In this document: in pieces, positions 1 through 8,499 of the stretch
Position numbering within the stretch: the first letter of the stretch is position 1
How the letters are laid out: each line of letters starts with the position of its first letter
From: Sulfurimonas sp.
Lineage (GTDB): Bacteria; Campylobacterota; Campylobacteria; Campylobacterales; Sulfurimonadaceae
Direction of reading: 5' to 3'
Assembly: GCF_029027585.1 (NCBI RefSeq)
Contig: NZ_CP093397.1
Span: 1,663,405-1,727,404, forward strand
Length of the DNA stretch: 64,000 nt
Translations under genes and position numbers: made by a program
The notes under the pieces: model-generated
Seen by the model: only the letters and a program-made list of their open reading frames with translations
Told to the model about the DNA's origin: nothing
Databases searched by the model: none

Positions 1-315
1 GGTCACAAAATCTTTTTAGAGATTCAAGAAGCATGTGATTTTGAGTTAAATACAAGAACTTTAGTTTTTGACTATATGGAAGAGCTTGAAGGTTACATGG
101 ATGTTGGCATCTTAAAATCATTAATGCAAAAAAGTTTATTAACGGCAAGACTTAAAGGTTATAGAATCGTTCAGTCTATGGTGGAAATAGGTTCACTAGA
201 AACACTTTTATACTATAAAAAGTTAGGCTTTAAAGAAGTTAAGCAAAAAGAGTGTGAAATATATAGAGAAAAATTTGGTAGAGCAGGTTTAGTTCTTTTA
301 GCTTTCGAGTTTTAA
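1..315 (+). CDS. C-terminal part of a GNAT-like protein (5' end outside window)
   Basis: The frame is open from base 1 to the TAA at 313-315, giving about 104 C-terminal residues; the real start lies upstream of the window. Near the end, the segment LETLLYYKKLGFKEV resembles the last conserved part of GNAT acetyltransferases, where an aromatic residue and a Gly-Phe pair follow a helix. No acetyl-CoA binding loop can be seen because the N-terminal half is missing, so the substrate is unknown. The gene ends two bases before the presumed start of the antiporter. The family call rests on one motif only. Confidence 0.5.
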   Translation, partial: GHKIFLEIQEACDFELNTRTLVFDYMEELEGYMDVGILKSLMQKSLLTARLKGYRIVQSMVEIGSLETLLYYKKLGFKEVKQKECEIYREKFGRAGLVLLAFEF

Positions 316-316
316 T

Positions 317-1690
317 ATAGAAACCTCCATACTTTCTCTCGTTCCATCTCTCTTTGCCATAGTTTTAGCACTTTACACAAGAAGCGTTCTCCTCTCTCTT
401 TTTAGTGGTATTTTACTTGGTCTTGTCATACTCAATGATTTTAATATTTTAAACTCTCTAGATGCTTTGCTTACTCTTTTTATAACATTACTCTCAAAAG
501 CTTGGATATTAAAAACCTTAGGTTTCGCCATTTTTGTTGGAAGTATCATGGCTTTGATAGAAAGAAGTAGAGGGATAGAAGGTTTTGTAGATTTTATGCA
601 AAATCGTGTAAAAATTGTTAAGTCGCAAAAATCATCTTTGATGCTTAGTTATTTTATAGGTGTTGTTATCTTTATAGAATCTTCCATCACTTCACTTATT
701 GCTGGGGCAGTAGGACGACCTTTTTGTCAAAAATACAAAATTCCTCAAGCAAAGTTAGCCTTTGTTTGTGACTCAACATCAGCACCTATAAGCTCACTTC
801 TTGTTTTTAATGGTTGGGGTGCTTTACTGCTTGGACTTATTTCAACTCAAATATCTTTAGGGCAGATAGAAGGTAATGCAGTTTCTATCCTTATAGATGC
901 AGTTATTTATAACTTTTATGCCATGAGTGCTTTGGTGGTTACTTTTGTAGCAATTTACTTTAATATAAATATCGGTCCAATGAAATATACACAATTTAAA
1001 GCTACAAATATTCAAACAACAAGTTTAAATACTCCAAGTATGAACTATATGGTTTTACCAATACTTTTAATGGTTGCTTTGGTTTTTGTTTTTTTATATT
1101 TAAGTGGTGGTGGGGATATTTTAAAAGGTAGTGGCTCAAGCGCCATTTTTTATACGGTATTTAGCACTCTTATATTTACACTTATCTATTATGTGCCTAC
1201 AAAAAACATGTCGTTGAGTGTTTGGACTAAAACAGCCTTTAAAGGAGCAAAAAAACTTTTTCCCATCGCTATGATTTTACTTTTTTCTTTTGGCATTGGA
1301 GAGGTTACAAGTGAGCTAAAAACAGGAGAGTATTTAGCATCTTTAGCAAATGAAAATCTCAATATATATTTTTTAGCAACAGTCATATTTTTAGTAAGTT
1401 CGCTTATCTCTTTTTCAACAGGAACATCGTGGGGAACTTTTAGTATTATGATTCCTATTGCCGTACCTATGGCAGTTATCATGGACGCTGATGTCGCTTT
1501 AACTATTGGAGCAGTTATATCTGGTGGGATTTTTGGTGACCATTGTTCTCCTATCTCAGACACTACTATTATCTCTTCTATGGCGAGTGATTGTGAAGTT
1601 ATAGAACATGTCCAAACTCAACTTCCTTATGCACTCATAAGTGCTTTTATAGCCATAACTCTTTTTATAATTTTTTCTTTTATACGCTAA
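317..1690 (+). CDS. NhaC-family Na+/H+ antiporter, probable ATA start
   Basis: Inner-membrane antiporter-type protein with about ten hydrophobic segments. The signature GDHCSPISDTTIISS near residue 405 and the segment STSAPISSLLVFNGWG are typical of the NhaC/YuiF-like group, which exchanges Na+ (or an organic anion) for H+. The first standard start codon is a TTG at 467, but membrane-protein-like coding continues upstream in frame (ETSILSLVPSLFAIVLALY) to an in-frame TAG at 299-301. No ATG, GTG or TTG exists between 302 and 466, so the likely start is ATA at 317, giving 457 residues. No strong ribosome binding site is visible. The ion specificity is inferred from the family. Confidence 0.82.
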   Translation: METSILSLVPSLFAIVLALYTRSVLLSLFSGILLGLVILNDFNILNSLDALLTLFITLLSKAWILKTLGFAIFVGSIMALIERSRGIEGFVDFMQNRVKIVKSQKSSLMLSYFIGVVIFIESSITSLIAGAVGRPFCQKYKIPQAKLAFVCDSTSAPISSLLVFNGWGALLLGLISTQISLGQIEGNAVSILIDAVIYNFYAMSALVVTFVAIYFNINIGPMKYTQFKATNIQTTSLNTPSMNYMVLPILLMVALVFVFLYLSGGGDILKGSGSSAIFYTVFSTLIFTLIYYVPTKNMSLSVWTKTAFKGAKKLFPIAMILLFSFGIGEVTSELKTGEYLASLANENLNIYFLATVIFLVSSLISFSTGTSWGTFSIMIPIAVPMAVIMDADVALTIGAVISGGIFGDHCSPISDTTIISSMASDCEVIEHVQTQLPYALISAFIAITLFIIFSFIR

Positions 1691-1741
1691 ACAAATAAAA
1701 AGTGCTATAATATTAAATAAGATTATTTAAGGGTGGATTAA

Positions 1742-2314
1742 GTGAAGATATTTCTAATATTGATTGTGTTATTGCCAATCTTTGTGTTTGGTGGTGAAAT
1801 TAGTGATAGTAACGAAGTAGAGTATGAAAAGGCAGTTAAGTCTTACAAAGCAAAAGACTTTAAGAGTAGTTATGCGATATTTTCAAAAATATATCTAAGT
1901 AAACTCTCAGATGCTAATGCAAATTACTACTTTGGTCGTTCAGCTTTTGAAACAGGAAATTATGAAGCAGCTTTAGCAGCTTTTGAGAGAGTTGAGATGC
2001 TTGAGCCTTCAAATCTTAGTAATAAGTTACAAATGGCAAGAACTTACTTTATGCTAAAGATGTATGAAGATTCGGAGTTGGCATTTAAGGAAGTTTTAGA
2101 CAATCCCAACATACCTCAAAACATACGAACAAATATAGAACTATACTTATCTAAAGTTACTAAAGTTCAACAAAAATCATTTACTTATGCGACCATAAAC
2201 CTTGACTGGCTTTATGATTCAAATGTAAATTATGGTGCTATTGGTGGAGAGTATGAAACAGATAGTTCTACATTTCCCGCTTCAGAAGATTCAGACACAG
2301 CCATTCAAGTATAA
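1742..2314 (+). pseudogene. TPR outer-membrane-type protein, 3' end removed at the IS junction
   Basis: Starts at GTG 1742 behind the ribosome binding site AAGGGTGG, with a TATAAT box at 1706-1711. Residues 1-18 form a signal peptide (MKIFLILIVLLPIFVFG). Residues 25-150 are tetratricopeptide-like helices (YEAALAAFERVEMLEPSN). The last 40 residues (TYATINLDWLYDSNVNYG) look like the entry into a beta-barrel, as in secreted TPR-barrel proteins. The frame stops at TAA 2312-2314, directly against the left end of the IS element, and no barrel continuation is found downstream of the element. It is therefore a truncated remnant; a short product could still be exported. Confidence 0.75.
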
Positions 2315-2353
2315 TGAACCCCTAAAACTGAACCAGTAAAATTTGTTTTCTTA
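2315..2353. repeat. Left terminal inverted repeat of the IS3 element
   Basis: Starts TGAACCCC and ends GTTTTCTTA. It pairs with the reverse complement of 3614-3652 with about 27 of 39 positions matching; the inner block ACCAGTAAAA is identical in both. The match extends five bases further out (TATAA), into the flank. Confidence 0.85.
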
Positions 2354-2397
2354 TTTCAAAAATGATAAAATTGAAATAGAGAATATAGGAATTAAAT

Positions 2398-3603
2398 ATG
2401 AATGCAAAAAGAAAAAGTTATAGTGCAAATTTTAAAGCAAAAGTAGTACTGGAAGTTTTAGAGGGTGAAAAAACTGTTAATGAAATAGCTAGTGGATATG
2501 AAGTCCTACCTCTAAGTTTAAGAAATTGGAAAAAACAGTTTCTTGAGAATATGTCATTAGCATTTGATAAAAGTACTGTTGTAAAAGAATACAAAGATGA
2601 AATTGATACTCTTAAATATGAAAAAGATGCAATTGCAAAAAAACTTGGAGAGACAATTGTTGAGAAGGATTTTCTTGTGGAAAAGCTAAAAAGCTTGGCC
2701 TCATCTAAAGAGAGAAAAACTCTACTTGATGCTAAGCATAAATTATCACAGAATAAGCAGTGTCAATTGCTACAGGTAAGTAAGTCGAGTTTGTACTATA
2801 CTCCAACTAAACCGTTTAGTAGAGGTAAAGACTTGAAAATATTAGATGCTATAAATAATATATATTCAGACTTTCCATCATATGGAAGTAGAAGAATTCA
2901 TGCTCAACTTTTAAGAGATGGGTATAGCATAGGGAAAAAGTTCGTTAAGAAAGCTATGAAGTATATGGGTATAGAAGCCTTGTATCCTAAGCCTAAGACC
3001 ACTACAGCAAACAAAGAACATTATAAGTATCCATATCTCCTAAAAGATTTTAGAGATTATGCTGGACGTGTTGTAATTGAAAAAACTAATCAAGTCTGGA
3101 GTACAGATATTACTTATATCAAACTGGAAAAAGGCTTTGTATATTTAGCCGCAATAATAGATTGGCATAGTAAAAAAATACTCTCATGGAAACTTTCTAA
3201 CACAATGGATATTTCCTTAGTTAAAAGTGTGTTAAATGAAGCACTCGCATTTTATCCTAAACCAGAGATATTTAACACAGACCAGGGAAGTCAATATACT
3301 TCAAAAGTTCATGTTGATATTCTCAAAAAACACAACATTAAAATTTCAATGGATGGAAAAGGTAGAGCTACTGATAATATTTGCATCGAAAGATTCTGGC
3401 GAAGTATTAAGTATGAAGAAATTTATCTGAATGAATATAAGAATATAAAATCTCTCAATCGAGCAATAAAAATATATATGAACTCTTACAACAAAAAAAG
3501 ATTACATTCGGCGATTGGATATAAAACTCCAAATGAAGTTTATTATAAAGCTGTCAATAATTTAGATCCTAAAGGAGCAAAACTGTTACCACTGGTATCG
3601 TAA
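2398..3603 (+). CDS. IS3-family transposase, OrfA and OrfB in one frame
   Basis: A 401-residue transposase. Residues 1-60 form the helix-turn-helix OrfA domain (FKAKVVLEVLEGEKTVNEIA), followed by a coiled-coil-like stretch and an HTH_21 region. The rve/DDE catalytic core has the first Asp in WSTDITYI, the second in FNTDQGSQY and the Glu in ERFWRSIKYEEIY. Most IS3 elements need a -1 frameshift to fuse OrfA with OrfB, but here the two are already in frame. An A7 run at 2637-2643 lies at the junction. The start ATG follows ATAGGAATTAAAT. The catalytic residues look intact, so the element may be active. Confidence 0.93.
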   Translation: MNAKRKSYSANFKAKVVLEVLEGEKTVNEIASGYEVLPLSLRNWKKQFLENMSLAFDKSTVVKEYKDEIDTLKYEKDAIAKKLGETIVEKDFLVEKLKSLASSKERKTLLDAKHKLSQNKQCQLLQVSKSSLYYTPTKPFSRGKDLKILDAINNIYSDFPSYGSRRIHAQLLRDGYSIGKKFVKKAMKYMGIEALYPKPKTTTANKEHYKYPYLLKDFRDYAGRVVIEKTNQVWSTDITYIKLEKGFVYLAAIIDWHSKKILSWKLSNTMDISLVKSVLNEALAFYPKPEIFNTDQGSQYTSKVHVDILKKHNIKISMDGKGRATDNICIERFWRSIKYEEIYLNEYKNIKSLNRAIKIYMNSYNKKRLHSAIGYKTPNEVYYKAVNNLDPKGAKLLPLVS

Positions 3604-3613
3604 AGAGGTAAAA

Positions 3614-3652
3614 TAAGAAAACTTGTTTTACTGGTCTTGAAAAAGGGAACCA
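3614..3652. repeat. Right terminal inverted repeat of the IS3 element
   Basis: Ends CCA at 3650-3652. Read on the minus strand it starts TGGTTCCC and shares ACCAGTAAAA and GTTTTCTTA with the left repeat. Confidence 0.85.
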
Positions 3653-3664
3653 TTATAGGCAGAG

Positions 3665-4855
3665 TTGGCTGATATTTTGGCTATTATTCTTATCGCTTTT
3701 GTTATTATTTTTATATATTCAAGACTTTCTCTCTTGCTTCTTAGTATTGTTTTTCCTATCTCATTTTTTGGGATTATGTATGCAAATTATTATCTCCTTT
3801 TTACCGAGTTAGTTATACTAAACTCTATTTTTCCTCTTGCTTCTGCTTTTGTTGCACTTTTAGGAACTTTGGCTGTAAACTATATGTTTGAAACGCGTCA
3901 AAAAGATATGATTAAAGGTAAATTTGCTACGAAGGTAAGTGCTAGTGTTATGGAAGATATTTTAAATCATGCGGATTCAGATGCTCTTGATGGTGCAGAA
4001 AAAGAGATAACAGTTTTCTTCTCTGATGTTCGAGGTTTTACAAATATTTCTGAAGCTATGGGCAATGCCAAATCACTTATAAAGTTTATGAACGAGATAA
4101 TGGAGCCAATGACTGAAATAATCATTGATGAAAAAGGTACTGTTGATAAGTATATAGGCGATGCTATTATGGCTTACTGGAATGCTCCACTTGAGGTTGA
4201 TAATCATGCTGATAGAGCAGTTTGTGCTAGTCTTAGACAACTTCATCAACTTAAAAGTTTAAATGAAACTTTAAGAACAAATATAGATTATACAAATGTT
4301 ATAGAGATGTCAGATAAGAATAATATCCCGATAGTTGATATTGGTATAGGATTAAATAGTGGTATCGCTATTGTTGGAGAGATGGGCTCTAGTATGCGTT
4401 CAGATTATACCGCCATAGGTGACCCGATAAATCTTGGTGCAAGACTTGAATCTTTGTGTAAATACTATAACTCAAGATTAAATATTTCAAACTTTACAAA
4501 AGAGATGCTAAAGGGAGATTATATCTACCGTTTTTTAGATTTAGTAAGAGTTAAAGGTAAGATAGAACCTATTGAGATTTGGCAAATTCATGATTTTGAT
4601 AGAGAAGGTGAAGAACCTATTTTTTATGAAAGTAGAGAAAAACTTCTTATTGAACTTGAACAATATCATAAAGCAATAGATTTATATAAGGCTGAAAAAT
4701 TTTCAGATGCTTTAGTGATTTTTAAAGAGTTAAATGCACAAGAGAATAAAAGTAATTTAAAAATTTGTGACATTTATGTGGATAGATGCGAACACTATAT
4801 AGAGATGCCACCAAAAGATTTTGATGGAGTATTTGTTCATACTACTAAGGGTTAG
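3665..4855 (+). pseudogene. Class III adenylate/guanylate cyclase, 5' end missing (CHASE2-type)
   Basis: The frame opens just after the IS right end (in-frame TAG at 3656-3658) and begins inside hydrophobic helices, with only a TTG as start. Residues 1-75 are membrane segments, and residues 105-290 are a class III nucleotidyl cyclase domain: metal-binding Asp in FFSDVRGFTNIS, second Asp in KYIGDAIMAYWN, and later SDYTAIGDPINLGARLE. A TPR-like tail follows. In full-length relatives these membrane helices follow a periplasmic CHASE2 sensor, which is absent here. The catalytic domain is complete, so unregulated activity is possible only if the TTG is used. The stop overlaps the convergent exonuclease stop. 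Confidence 0.78.
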
Positions 4856-5595
4856 ACGCCTAAAACATGATTTATAGAATATCTCATATCTTCATCTAAA
4901 TTTTCCATGCCTGTTAGCATCCATCTAAGATATCCAGCGTCACTACTTGCTACTTCTTGTAAAGTTTTACCTTTATGTTTTCCAAATCTAAAGCTTTTAA
5001 CTAAGATAGGAGTGGAAGTTAATTCAACCATTTTATCAACAGGATTGGCATCTGCAAATTTGGCACTTACTAACTCTTTTAGTTTTGAGAGAAAAAGTTT
5101 TAAAATCAAAACATCACCAATAGCGTCATGAGCTTTAACTTCGATACCAAGGGCATCTGCTTCTTTTTGTTCTTCTTTATATATATCCATTTTATAGCGA
5201 AAATATTGAAGTCTGTGAGCCTCTTCATCTGGCAATATATGTTTTGCAACTCTAAGTGTATCAATAACTTTCATTTTAGAGATAAAACCTTCTTTTTCAA
5301 GCATTCCTAAATCAAAAGGAGCATTATGAATTATCATATAATTATCATCTGTGTTTAACTCTTTGAGTCTTTTATAACTTTTGCTATCTTGACAACTATT
5401 TTTACCTTCAAGCATATCAGGAGTTATACCATGAACTTCCATCGCACCAAATCCTATGGGTGTGTCACAAGAAAAAAACTCATTGTGAACTTCTATATCT
5501 TTTGTACCTAAAACCATGTAACCTAGTTGGATTACTCTGTCGTTTTCACCAACACCTGTTGTTTCAGTATCTAAAATCACATATCTTTTTGCCAA
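4852..5595 (-). CDS. DnaQ-like 3'-5' exonuclease with C-terminal DUF3820 domain
   Basis: 247 residues. The exonuclease motif I is YVILDTETTGVG near the N-terminus (catalytic Asp and Glu), motif II is HNAPFDLGML, and motif III is HDAIGDV. This is the DEDDh set of the RNase T/DNA polymerase epsilon-subunit superfamily. The C-terminal 50 residues contain FGKHKGKTLQEV, typical of DUF3820. It probably trims single-stranded DNA or RNA ends; the substrate cannot be told from sequence. It lies three bases after the small gene on the same strand and overlaps the cyclase stop by four bases. Confidence 0.87.
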   Translation of the reverse strand: MAKRYVILDTETTGVGENDRVIQLGYMVLGTKDIEVHNEFFSCDTPIGFGAMEVHGITPDMLEGKNSCQDSKSYKRLKELNTDDNYMIIHNAPFDLGMLEKEGFISKMKVIDTLRVAKHILPDEEAHRLQYFRYKMDIYKEEQKEADALGIEVKAHDAIGDVLILKLFLSKLKELVSAKFADANPVDKMVELTSTPILVKSFRFGKHKGKTLQEVASSDAGYLRWMLTGMENLDEDMRYSINHVLGV

Positions 5596-5598
5596 TTA

Positions 5599-5979
5599 TT
5601 ATCCTTTTAAAAACGGGTCTAGCATATACTCATCTTCTACATGCAAAAACTCTTCGCTCAATTCTATTTCTATTGTTTCATCTTTAATGGAGTAGCTACA
5701 AAAAACTACAAAACGCATCTTATAAGTATTTGCAAAATATTTAAAATTTCTTACACACAAAGGTTCATTTAACTCTTCTAGTAAAAATCGTATATATTTT
5801 GTTGCTTGAACCCCAGTATGCAAGTTTAAAAGGTGTAAAACAGTCTTTATTTTTATCTCCATAAATAACTCTTTGTCATCTTCTATATATGTATTATAGA
5901 TTGCACGGGCTAGTTTTAAAGCATCATCACTAAATGGTTCAAATAGTAACTGTTGCTTCTTTATAGTATGTAAACTCAT
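5599..5979 (-). CDS. Conserved-looking hypothetical protein
   Basis: 126 residues, soluble, rich in acidic and aromatic residues, with no signal peptide or recognised motif. The ribosome binding site TAGGAATT precedes the ATG at 5977-5979. It is followed after three bases by the exonuclease, so the two are co-transcribed and may share a role in nucleic-acid processing (inference from position only). Clean codon structure and tight coupling support a real gene; the family is not recognised. Confidence 0.7.
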   Translation of the reverse strand: MSLHTIKKQQLLFEPFSDDALKLARAIYNTYIEDDKELFMEIKIKTVLHLLNLHTGVQATKYIRFLLEELNEPLCVRNFKYFANTYKMRFVVFCSYSIKDETIEIELSEEFLHVEDEYMLDPFLKG

Positions 5980-5999
5980 AATTCCTATTTTAGCACATA

Positions 6000-7304
6000 C
6001 TACCTTTTACTTCTAAATCTTACAGTAAATTTTTCTGATTTTTGAGCTTGTACTTTAACTTTAAAAGAGAGTTGATTTCCATTTTTAAAGCTAAATGTTT
6101 TAGCTGTTTCTATGGAACTTGTTGAGCTTTTGTTAAAAGGAATTAGTAATTCAATAGTTTTTTTCTTATTTGAAGAATTTTTTATAGTGTAAGATATAGT
6201 GGCATCTAGATATTTATCATTATCAGAGTAATTTTCTACACTCTCTTTGACTTTTATATCGAAATTTTTACCAAGAACAAGCTTGATGATTGTGTCTTTT
6301 GGAGTATGCGCAAGGTTGCTTTCCCCAAGTAAAATAGTTTGTTCATTTAGTTTTGAGTAAGTTCTTACAACACCTTGTGGCAGAGCGACTGAGAGTTCTT
6401 CCATCTCTATATATTGAGTGACACTATGTTTTATTTCAGAGTTTAGATAGAGTGGATTTGAGAGTGTCGTTGTATATCTTCTTTTGATTGGGATAGAGTT
6501 TTTAGTGATAAACTTAATTTGAGTTTTTTCATTGTTAGCTAGACTTACTTTAAAAGGCACAGAGTAAAGGTGATAACCTTCAAAAGCTTTATGACTTACT
6601 TTAGGGGAGTCTTGCATCATGCTCATAGCTTTTTGGTATCTTGTTGTTGTGCGTACTCTATATGCTCTGTTGATATCTCCTGCTAAAACATGAAGTTGTG
6701 TGTCTTTGTATGCTTTTCCTGAACGATTGTCTATGCTTATCCATCCGCTTAAATCTGCTTTATCTCCATGAAGATTAATTATGTAGTTAGAGTTCCATGA
6801 GATGTTTCTTATAAGATAGTTTATGTCCATCTTTGCTTTTAAACTTTTAGTGGCTTTTATGTTCCAAACTAAAGATGGTTTTGTGATGAGTGAAGTAGGG
6901 ATAGTTTTAAAGATAATATCTTTGCTTAAAACAGAAATGATTTGATTATTAGAAGTTTTCACTAGGCTATTTAAATCATTGTGAGAAAGTAAAGTTACAT
7001 TTTTTATGCCAACTTTTACCTTTTTCCCAATATGCGCATCTAGAAGTTTATATAATGTTAGCTTATCAAAACGATATTGTTGAGAATAAAGTTTCACTGA
7101 AGTTGGTAGAGTTATATTTACAGAGTCAGTGTTTATAGTTCTAGCTACATCTTTATAGATAATTTGTTTATCGCCTTTTTTTAGGTTTAGATCTCTTTGT
7201 TCATGAACAAGCCCAATACCGCCATTGTAAACAATTAGGGAAGAGGAAAAAAGTGATGAAGTAAGTAATATTAATGATGAAAGCGTTAAAATAATTTTTT
7301 GCAT
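6000..7304 (-). CDS. DUF4139-domain exported protein
   Basis: 434 residues with a signal peptide (MQKIILTLSSLILLTSSLFSS). The start of the mature part (LIVYNGGIGLVHEQRDLNLKKG) and the later segment YLIRNISWNSNYIINL match the layout of DUF4139 proteins, where an N-terminal strand region precedes the DUF4139 beta-rich domain at about residues 165-430. The function of the family is unknown; the protein is probably periplasmic or attached to the envelope. AAAAAAGGATTAC upstream of the ATG is a good ribosome binding site. It is divergent from the DUF819 gene across 64 bases. Confidence 0.8.
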   Translation of the reverse strand: MQKIILTLSSLILLTSSLFSSSLIVYNGGIGLVHEQRDLNLKKGDKQIIYKDVARTINTDSVNITLPTSVKLYSQQYRFDKLTLYKLLDAHIGKKVKVGIKNVTLLSHNDLNSLVKTSNNQIISVLSKDIIFKTIPTSLITKPSLVWNIKATKSLKAKMDINYLIRNISWNSNYIINLHGDKADLSGWISIDNRSGKAYKDTQLHVLAGDINRAYRVRTTTRYQKAMSMMQDSPKVSHKAFEGYHLYSVPFKVSLANNEKTQIKFITKNSIPIKRRYTTTLSNPLYLNSEIKHSVTQYIEMEELSVALPQGVVRTYSKLNEQTILLGESNLAHTPKDTIIKLVLGKNFDIKVKESVENYSDNDKYLDATISYTIKNSSNKKKTIELLIPFNKSSTSSIETAKTFSFKNGNQLSFKVKVQAQKSEKFTVRFRSKR

Positions 7305-7368
7305 TTGTAATCCTTTTTTGCATTTGTAACTTATATGCTACAATATTAAAAAAAATGTAGGGTAAAAC

Positions 7369-8499
7369 TTGATTACATCTTCTTTAGTTTATATATATTC
7401 TCTGGCATTTCTAGCCGCTTTTTTTAACCTTTTAGAGAAAAAAACTTCTTTGAAAATTTTTAAATTTATTCCTGTTGTTGTATTTATTTATGCTTTTTCT
7501 ATGCTCTTTGCATCTATTGGTGTTTTTGATAAAAATGAAGAAATAGATAGCATCTATAAGTTAGCAAAAATAAATCTTCTTCCAGCGATGCTCTTCTTAA
7601 TGTTACTTCAAGTAGATTTCACTCATTTTTTTAAACTTGGAAAATCACTTCTCATTTCTTATGTTTTAGCAGTTTTATCTATCGCTTTTGGTTTTGTATT
7701 TGTGGCTTTTGTGTTTAACTTTGACACTCAAAGTTCTGCTGCTTTTGGAGCACTAGCTGGGAGTTGGATGGGTGGAACAGCAAATATGATAGCCATAGGC
7801 TCAGCCCTTGGAGTAGGGGAAGAGGCTTTTGGTTACGCCCTTGTAGTTGATAGTGTGAACTATACTTTATGGGTTATGCTTTTACTGTTTTTGGTTCCTT
7901 TTGCCTCTTACTTTAACAAGTTCACAAAGAGTGATGAAGTCATGGATAAGTTTAGTGGAGTGGCTTGTGCTTGTGACATGGGGGCTAAGAAGTATTGGCT
8001 TTTGATACTTTTGGCTCTTGGTGCATCTGCATTTTCTCAAATCATAGCACATAATATTGAGCTACTAAATCAAACAACAACCATAGTTTTAGTTGCTTCT
8101 ATTTTAGGAATTTTAGGCTCTTTTACAAAACTAAAAACTGTTAATGGTTCAAGTGAGATAGCAAACAGTATGCTTTATCTCCTCATCGCTCTCATAGGTT
8201 CAAAAGCTGTTTTTGATAGTTTTAGTGATGTAAGTTTTTATGTTTTAGCTGGTTTTATTATCCTAGTTATTCATGCTACTATCATGGTTATAGGAGCAAA
8301 AATATTTAAACTTGACCTCTTTAGCATAGCGGTTGCATCTTTGGCAAATATAGGAGGTGTGGCAGCTGCACCAATCCTTGCTGCAACTTACAATAAATCG
8401 CTTGTAAGTGTTGGAGTTTTGATGGCGATAATGGGCTATCTTATTGGTACTTTTGGTGGTTTAGCTGTTGGAAATATTTTAATTTTTATGGCAAAATAA
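7369..8499 (+). CDS. DUF819-family membrane permease
   Basis: 376 residues with 10-11 hydrophobic helices. The segments FGALAGSWMGGTANMIAIG and IANIGGVAAAPILAA (approximate) are hallmark glycine-rich hairpins of DUF819, a carrier family of unproven substrate related to keto-gluconate/citrate-type transporters. It starts at TTG 7369 after TAGGG. The stop TAA shares its last A with the ATG of the dipeptide epimerase (TAATG), so the two are translationally coupled. The pairing suggests that the permease handles murein-derived peptides or their precursors; this is inference from context. Confidence 0.82.
   Translation: MITSSLVYIYSLAFLAAFFNLLEKKTSLKIFKFIPVVVFIYAFSMLFASIGVFDKNEEIDSIYKLAKINLLPAMLFLMLLQVDFTHFFKLGKSLLISYVLAVLSIAFGFVFVAFVFNFDTQSSAAFGALAGSWMGGTANMIAIGSALGVGEEAFGYALVVDSVNYTLWVMLLLFLVPFASYFNKFTKSDEVMDKFSGVACACDMGAKKYWLLILLALGASAFSQIIAHNIELLNQTTTIVLVASILGILGSFTKLKTVNGSSEIANSMLYLLIALIGSKAVFDSFSDVSFYVLAGFIILVIHATIMVIGAKIFKLDLFSIAVASLANIGGVAAAPILAATYNKSLVSVGVLMAIMGYLIGTFGGLAVGNILIFMAK

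Larger units (their letters stand above)
2315..3652 (+). mobile_element. IS3-family insertion sequence
   Basis: A 1338-base element with one transposase frame between 39-base imperfect terminal inverted repeats that begin TG and end CA. The flanking bases (TATAA on the left, TTATA on the right) are inverted rather than directly repeated, so there is no target duplication. Both neighbouring genes are truncated: a TPR gene loses its 3' end and an adenylate cyclase loses its 5' end. This fits deletion of the DNA between two copies of the element, or an adjacent deletion, rather than a simple insertion. Confidence 0.9.

Noticed and set aside
1189-1563. 124-codon minus-strand frame inside the NhaC gene
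   Set aside because: Antisense shadow of a clear membrane protein; no own start signal or recognisable domain.
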